Shown here in pieces: positions 56,856 through 63,489 of a stretch of 63,489 bases of DNA. Positions within the stretch are counted from its first letter, which is position 1. The number at the start of each line of letters is the position of its first letter. The position numbers and the translations under genes are program-made. The notes below the pieces were generated by a model that was not told where the DNA came from, did not search any database, and was given only the letters and a program-made list of their open reading frames with translations. Origin of the DNA: Patescibacteria group bacterium UBA2023 (GTDB lineage: Bacteria; Patescibacteriota; Gracilibacteria; BD1-5; UBA2023); the NCBI GenBank assembly GCA_002335145.1, contig DDBV01000033.1:1-63489 (forward strand), in the 5' to 3' direction.

Positions 56856-58739
56856 ATGCTTCATCTTCGCGACATCCTCGATACTCTCCCGCAGTGCCCC
56901 GGCGTGTATATCTACCGGGATGCGAAAAAGCGTATCATCTACGTGGGTAAGTCCGTGAATCTCCGATCGAGAGTCAATTCGTATTTCCGGCCGAAGACTG
57001 AGCTCTCCTTCGCCAAGCATGCCATGGTGGAGGCGATTGCTGACATAGAGTATATAGAAACGCGCAATGAAACCGAAGCCCTTGTCCTCGAGACCAATCT
57101 CATCAAGGAACACCGGCCGAAGTACAATATCCTGATGAAGGACGACAAGAATCTCGCCTACATAAAGATCACCAATGATCCTATTCCCGAGCTCGTGCGC
57201 GTGCGTCGTAAGACTGTCGATGGTATCTACTTCGGTCCCTACACTGCCGGAGTAAGTACGACCGATCTTATCCGGTCGTTGCGACGAGCCTTCCGAGTGC
57301 GCGCTTGTCGGATGAAATTTGCCGAATCCGGTGGGAAATTGCGCGTGACAGCGAAGGCGGGACGATCCATCCCATGTCTCGATCACTACATCGGACTCTG
57401 TCCGGCTCCGTGTACGCTCGAGCCCATAAAAATTGCTGAACACGAGCAGAACTTCGAGGAACTCCGAGACTTCATGCGCGGGGGATCTATGCGGAAGCGA
57501 GTCATTCGTGAAATGACCGATCGGATGGCGGTGTTTGCTGAACGTCGGCAATACGAGGAGGCTGCGCGCTTGCGCGACGAGATACGGTCGCTCGAAGGGC
57601 TCTCCGAGCGACAGATCGTCCGTGACATGATTTCTGAAGATGCGGATGTGGTGGTTCTGCTTCCGAAGTATGATCGGCTCTTCGCGGGGGTGGCCGAAGT
57701 ACGGGGAGGAGAGCTTGTCTCGGTTCGTCGTATGACGGTGGAGAACCCCTGATGACTCGATGAGCCCGAAGTGCTTGCTGAGATTCTTGCCGAACGCTAT
57801 GTGGATTACGATCAGCCCCGACGACTCCTACTTTTGTGCACGGATCTCTCGAATGATGGATTGAAACAATTCCTCAAGGATCGACACATTGTTGTGGAAG
57901 TTCCGGTCGTGTGAGCTAAGCGTGACCTCATCGATTTTTTGCGGGGGAATATCATGAATTTCGCCTACCGTGAGATGATGGACTCTCTGCGAGAGACGAC
58001 ACTCTCTCGTGAGACGATGGCATCAGTACTGCGAGCGATCGGTTATGAGCCACCGAAGTCTGGTCCCATCGTCTTCGAGTGTAACGACATCTCGCATACG
58101 GCGGGACGCTTCACGGTAGCATCGCGGAGTGTCCTGGTGAACGGAAAACCGGAATCATCGAAGTATCGGAAGTATAAAATCAAATCTCTTGCGGATGGGC
58201 AGATCGACGATTTCGCGAGCATGCGCGAGGTGCTCTACCGCCGCACGCTCGAGGGGCTCGACGCGGGAAATTTCCCCACGCTCATCCTGATAGACGGAGG
58301 CAAGGGACAACTCTCCCATGCGATCGAGGGAATCGAAGCGGCCATCACCGAGCGCGGAGTCGACCGTGCCAAGCTCGTGCTCCCGTACATGGCGAGCCTT
58401 GCCAAGCGCGAGGAGGAGGTTTTCGTGCCCGGTCGATCCGAGTCCCATCGGTTCGCCCGGGGTTCCGCCGAGCTTTCGCTCGTGCAGAAGATCCGCGATG
58501 AAGCCCACCGGTTCGCCATCGGATTCGGGCGATCCCGGCGCGATAAGGCTATGAAGAAGAATATCCTGGAGGAGCTCCCGGGATTCGGCCCCGCCACGCG
58601 CAAGAAACTGCTCTCCGCCATCGGATCGATCGACCAGCTGCCAGAGATTCCTCTAGAGGAGCTGTCAAAGCTATTGAATAAACGTCAGATTGAGATACTC
58701 CAGGAGCACGGGATGATACCATCGATCAATGAATCATAG
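56856..58739 (+). CDS. uvrC: UvrABC system protein C
   Basis: The protein has 627 residues. GIY-YIG nuclease (CPGVYIYRDAKKRIIYVGKS) at the N-terminus, Cys motif LCPAPC, UVR motif (RRQYEEAARLRDEIRSLE), RNase H-like nuclease (FECNDISHTAGR) and a C-terminal HhH (LPGFGPATRKKLLSAIGS). TGA at 57750, 57753 and 57912 codes for Gly and bridges two standard-code fragments. Makes both incisions in nucleotide excision repair. TATACT at 56833 is a likely -10. Confidence 0.95.
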
Positions 58740-58801
58740 TAATTTATTTGCACGTTCCAAGGGATATGACCGAATGTGGTTCGTATTTTTTTCTTCTCTC
58801 T

Positions 58802-59164
58802 ATGACCGAAAAACTGAAGGCTCCAGCCGGAGCTCCCGAAGTCGTCAAGCCGACATATCCACTGAATTTCGATTTTCAGGGAATGAGCTCTACTGATGGT
58901 GCTGAGGCTCAGAAACAGGTATCAGTGACTGGAAATATCCTCAAGCTTGGTAACCAACGAGTCTCGCTCGATGCCAACACCAGGGATGTCCAGGTGTCAC
59001 TCTACATGAGCCAGAATGGACAAAAATTTCTCCAGGTAACGGTTAATAACCTAGATAACACTGCCGAAAAAGTATGGCTCAACCAGTACGGGCAAATGCT
59101 TCAGCATGAGCCGAAAAACGGAATCTCAGGTCAGGACATGATCCGGATGCTCGCTCCAAAGTAA
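58802..59164 (+). CDS. Small hypothetical protein
   Basis: The protein has 120 residues. ATG 58802 is preferred over an upstream in-frame start since it follows a pyrimidine-rich leader as in neighbouring genes. A Pro/Ala-rich N-terminus is followed by a beta-rich, Gln/Asn/Val-rich region (DVQVSLYMSQNGQKFLQVTV). No signal peptide, span or known motif. It ends at a strong terminator. Unknown family. Confidence 0.55.
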   Translation: MTEKLKAPAGAPEVVKPTYPLNFDFQGMSSTDGAEAQKQVSVTGNILKLGNQRVSLDANTRDVQVSLYMSQNGQKFLQVTVNNLDNTAEKVWLNQYGQMLQHEPKNGISGQDMIRMLAPK

Positions 59165-59183
59165 GAGATTTTCTCTCGATACA

Positions 59184-59218
59184 AAAATAACCCCACCGAA
59201 GACCAGTGGGGTTATTTT
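59184..59218. terminator. Bidirectional terminator
   Basis: A 13-bp stem AAAATAACCCCAC/GTGGGGTTATTTT with a 9-nt loop lies between convergent genes (58802 and fusA). Confidence 0.88.
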
Positions 59219-59232
59219 GTGGGGGACGAAGC

Positions 59233-61377
<2,145 letters not shown>

Positions 61378-61494
61378 GAGAGTCTCGAAATGATAATGAA
61401 AAACGGGCATGGAAATGCACGCGGGCATTGTAGGAGAAAAGGCCCGAGAGTCAAATGAAAACGCGCTTCGACCACCTTGCGAGAGCGTGATTTA

Positions 61495-61522
61495 TTTGAC
61501 TTGTTACGGAGTTTTATATAAT
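61495..61522 (+). promoter_or_regulatory. Promoter of the CAU tRNA
   Basis: TTTGAC (61495-61500), a 16-nt spacer and TATAAT (61517-61522), 13 bp before the tRNA. Confidence 0.7.
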
Positions 61523-61534
61523 GTCCGCACTTAC

Positions 61535-61609
61535 GCCAACGTAGCTCAGCGGTAGAGCACAGGATTCATACCCCTGCGGTCGGTGGTTCGACTCCACTCG
61601 TTGGCACCA
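61535..61609 (+). tRNA. tRNA with CAT anticodon (elongator Met or Ile2)
   Basis: Acceptor stem GCCAACG/CGTTGGC is fully paired, so it is not the initiator tRNA (no 1-72 mismatch). The anticodon loop TTCATAC gives CAT. The anticodon stem has an A-C mismatch at 31-39. The T-loop GGTTCGACTCC is normal and CCA is encoded. CAT can mean elongator Met or, after lysidine modification, Ile for ATA. Confidence 0.9.
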
Positions 61610-61621
61610 TCGAGAAACCCC

Positions 61622-61656
61622 AGAACGCCCCGGACGATGGCTCGGAGCGTTCTTTT
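61622..61656 (+). terminator. Intrinsic terminator after the tRNA
   Basis: Outer stem AGAACGC/GCGTTCT with an extended inner part (CCG...CGG) and a TTTTC tail. Confidence 0.75.
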
Positions 61657-61676
61657 CGACTTCCAAGCATTGGACT

Positions 61677-62219
61677 ATGGCCCAAGAAGGCACCGCTTCA
61701 AGAGGGCGTGACTACCTCTTGTGATTCGATCCGAGCGAGATCGGGTCGAACGAGGCACTAGATCATCCTCCCGTTCGTTGCGCGCACCAGCGAGCGAATG
61801 GTACCTGTAATGAAGTGTCCATGATCCTCTCGCTCGCACCACAGCGTCGCGATGCGGCGATCCGGGTATTGCCTCCGGAAGACCTCTCCAGACTCTCATG
61901 TCACCCTGACCCGGTAATCAGACAGGTGCTGACAAGGGCCGAATACCTGACGGTCGCAATACTCGTCCCTCTCATTCTCGATGCTGATAAGGAGGTCTCC
62001 TTCATGGCGATAAAACGACTCATATTCGAATTAACGAATAATCAGCATACGTACGTTGCGCTTCGCGATGTGCCGATCCTCTTGATTATTCATGCAGTCG
62101 TGCGGATTCGTAGCTTTTTCTCGTCTCTCTCGGAGGACGATCCTTTGCGTACGGAGCGTATTCAGTTTGAGCTCGTTGCAAACGAGCTTGAGGCTCTTGT
62201 ACGGGGTTCTGTGCGATAA
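61677..62219 (+). CDS. Hypothetical protein, possibly HEAT-like helical
   Basis: The protein has 180 residues with TGA (about 61722) as Gly, which extends it far upstream to ATG 61677. The C-terminal two thirds are helical pairs (LPPEDLSRLSCHPDPVIRQV; LTVAILVPLILDADKEVSFM; MAIKRLIFELTNN) reminiscent of HEAT repeats. The N-terminal 50 residues are polar with Cys and His. No export signal. Unknown family. A terminator follows. Confidence 0.55.
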
Positions 62220-62252
62220 ACCGTAATCACCGTCTGGACGAATGATACCCGT

Positions 62253-62279
62253 GAGGGCGTATGTGCGCCCTCTTTTTTT
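62253..62279 (+). terminator. Intrinsic terminator
   Basis: A 7-bp GC-rich stem GAGGGCG/CGCCCTC, a 6-nt loop and a 7-T tail. Confidence 0.88.
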
Positions 62280-62387
62280 GTGCCGGCATTTCTGTATTTT
62301 GTGTTTTGGAGAATCATGTGATATCGTAGAAGAGTTGGTTCTGGCACTCCCTCCAACACTCTATCTTTTCATTCATCGGAATACCGT

Positions 62388-62687
62388 ATGGATCCTACCA
62401 TGTTCGCCTCGGTTATTGAGCATACGCCCCTTCTCGATGAAGACTCGAAACGCTATTACCTCGAGAATTTTAGTCAATTCTCTCCAGGGTACCAGGAGGA
62501 AATCATTTTGATTATTCAACAGCATGAGCGCGATCTGCTGGCAGCGATAGAGGCGAATAACCTCGCGGCCGAGCAGGAGATACAGGAGCGTCTGAATGCC
62601 TCCATGTCCGCCATGCGGGAGCGAGAGGAGCGCGAGCGAGCTGAAGAAATGGCGCAAGCACACGCTCTGATCAACACAGGGATCTAG
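62388..62687 (+). CDS. Small acidic coiled-coil protein
   Basis: The protein has 99 residues. A short N-terminal part (FASVIEHTPLLDEDSKRYYL) is followed by a long Glu/Arg/Ala helix (AEQEIQERLNASMSAMRERE). It ends at TAG 52 bp before the next gene. There are no Cys, export signal or membrane span. I have seen similar short helical proteins in CPR genomes, without known function. Confidence 0.6.
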   Translation: MDPTMFASVIEHTPLLDEDSKRYYLENFSQFSPGYQEEIILIIQQHERDLLAAIEANNLAAEQEIQERLNASMSAMREREERERAEEMAQAHALINTGI

Positions 62688-62739
62688 CGAGATCGAACGG
62701 ACCCCACCAAATAATACTATATACTTACATATCAACTTT

Positions 62740-63489
62740 ATGTCTCCAGAGCGTCAGCAGTCGGTCGAAACGAGTGGCGAGAATATTTCCGATATTCAGA
62801 GGATCATCAATGCTCTTTCGAAGCATCCAGAAAGGCACCGATTTGCCATGGAACAGCAAAAAGGCTTGGCAGGAGCCGAGCTTGCGGCTGCGGCCGACAA
62901 GTACGGAGCCTTGGGACAGGGAGGCCCGTCCGTTACCTTGGACGGTGGAGCCACTTCGCGCGATAAACGCCCTGATGGAATGAGTCAGTCCGGGCCGACC
63001 GAGGAGTATCGGCGTATAGCCTCGGTATCCGGCCCGAGTCAGCCCGATGTTCCCGAGTTCGCCGATTCCTTCGGATATAATCTCTCTAATGGCACCCAGT
63101 ACACTGGGGATTATACCACAGCATACGCGGTTGACACTGGAGTCGAAGGGGGGCAAATCATCAGCGATGCCGCCGTCCGCGCCTTTGCTACCGCCTGAAT
63201 TGCATTCGATGGAACAACGATTCTTCCCGAGAAAGCCCCCGGCACCAGTATTCATATCTTTTCCGGGAGAAAAGAGGTCCCCGGCGAGAGTGTTACCCTT
63301 GCCCCAGGAGACACGATCGGCTTTGCTTTCACAGAGAGTCATCCTGACGGAGACGTTTCTACTGTCTTTCATATTAAGAGTGCCAATGGCACGGAGACAC
63401 CTGTGCATATTTTGAAGAGGCATCCGGTAGCAACGCCCGGTTCCGATACGTCCCCCCCCGATACTTCTGATGTCCCCGACTCAGAGATG
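62740..63489 (+). CDS. Hypothetical protein, 3' partial
   Basis: The 250 codons visible run off the window end. TGA at 63196 is Gly. TATACT at 62720-62725 is a likely -10 with a short leader. The N-terminal ~60 residues are helical and polar, followed by a Gly/Ser/Asp-rich middle. A beta-rich region (IHIFSGRKEVPGESVTLAPG) leads to a Pro/Ser/Asp-rich stretch at the window end. No signal peptide. The repetitive Pro/Asp/Thr tail suggests a longer modular protein. Family unknown. Confidence 0.6.

Noticed and set aside
61535-61609. Initiator tRNA-fMet
   Set aside because: The 1-72 pair is G-C and the anticodon stem lacks the three G-C pairs of initiators.

Overview
The window reads as a piece of a chromosome from a Candidate Phyla Radiation bacterium of the Gracilibacteria/Absconditabacteria (BD1-5/SR1) type. 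The key evidence is genetic code 25: TGA is read as glycine throughout and only TAA and TAG end genes. In-frame TGA falls on positions where the protein families keep glycine: ComM at 31305 and 31392, AspRS at 33253, SufS at 28600, superoxide dismutase at 54709, and a poly-glycine run at 22027-22071. All gene limits below were therefore worked out with TGA as Gly, and they often merge several standard-code ORFs or extend past an apparent TGA stop. By eye the sequence is roughly half GC, which is high for this group. No tRNA-Gly(UCA), prfA or prfB lies in the window.

Layout. 1-13.4 kb (+): a cell-surface block of small lipoproteins, two very large secreted proteins (1328 and 789 aa) and two M23 peptidoglycan hydrolases, one with SLH repeats. 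13.4-17 kb (-): VirB2-like membrane proteins with a PilT-type ATPase. 17-20.5 kb: YbaB, an HNH-like protein, MraY and thioredoxin. 20.6-24.2 kb (-): a third giant secreted protein with cysteine-rich tandem repeats and a small lipoprotein. 24.3-35 kb: a pilin-like protein, tRNA-His, ribosomal protein S1, a minimal SUF set (SufD-SufS-SufU), ComM and AspRS. 35-39.4 kb (-): a type IV secretion/conjugation-like ATPase with a secreted partner. 39.4-48.4 kb (-): ProRS, a DUF4173-like membrane protein, LysRS with an extra C-terminal domain, RsmG, and an NfeD/SPFH pair. 48.5-63.5 kb: ThrRS without a TGS domain, several orphan genes, superoxide dismutase, a SpoU methyltransferase, a J-domain protein, UvrC, EF-G, a CAU tRNA and small unknown genes.

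How it fits together: translation genes (five tRNA synthetases/factors, S1, RsmG, two tRNAs) are mixed with an unusually large investment in secreted proteins, wall hydrolases and pilus/secretion ATPases. This is in keeping with an epibiotic or predatory CPR cell that attaches to a host and takes up DNA (pilins, PilT, ComM). Promoters look uniform: a TTGC/TTGA-type -35, a 16-nt spacer and TATACT/TACAAT/TATAAT. Intrinsic terminators are plentiful. I saw no CRISPR array, rRNA, insertion sequence or prophage.
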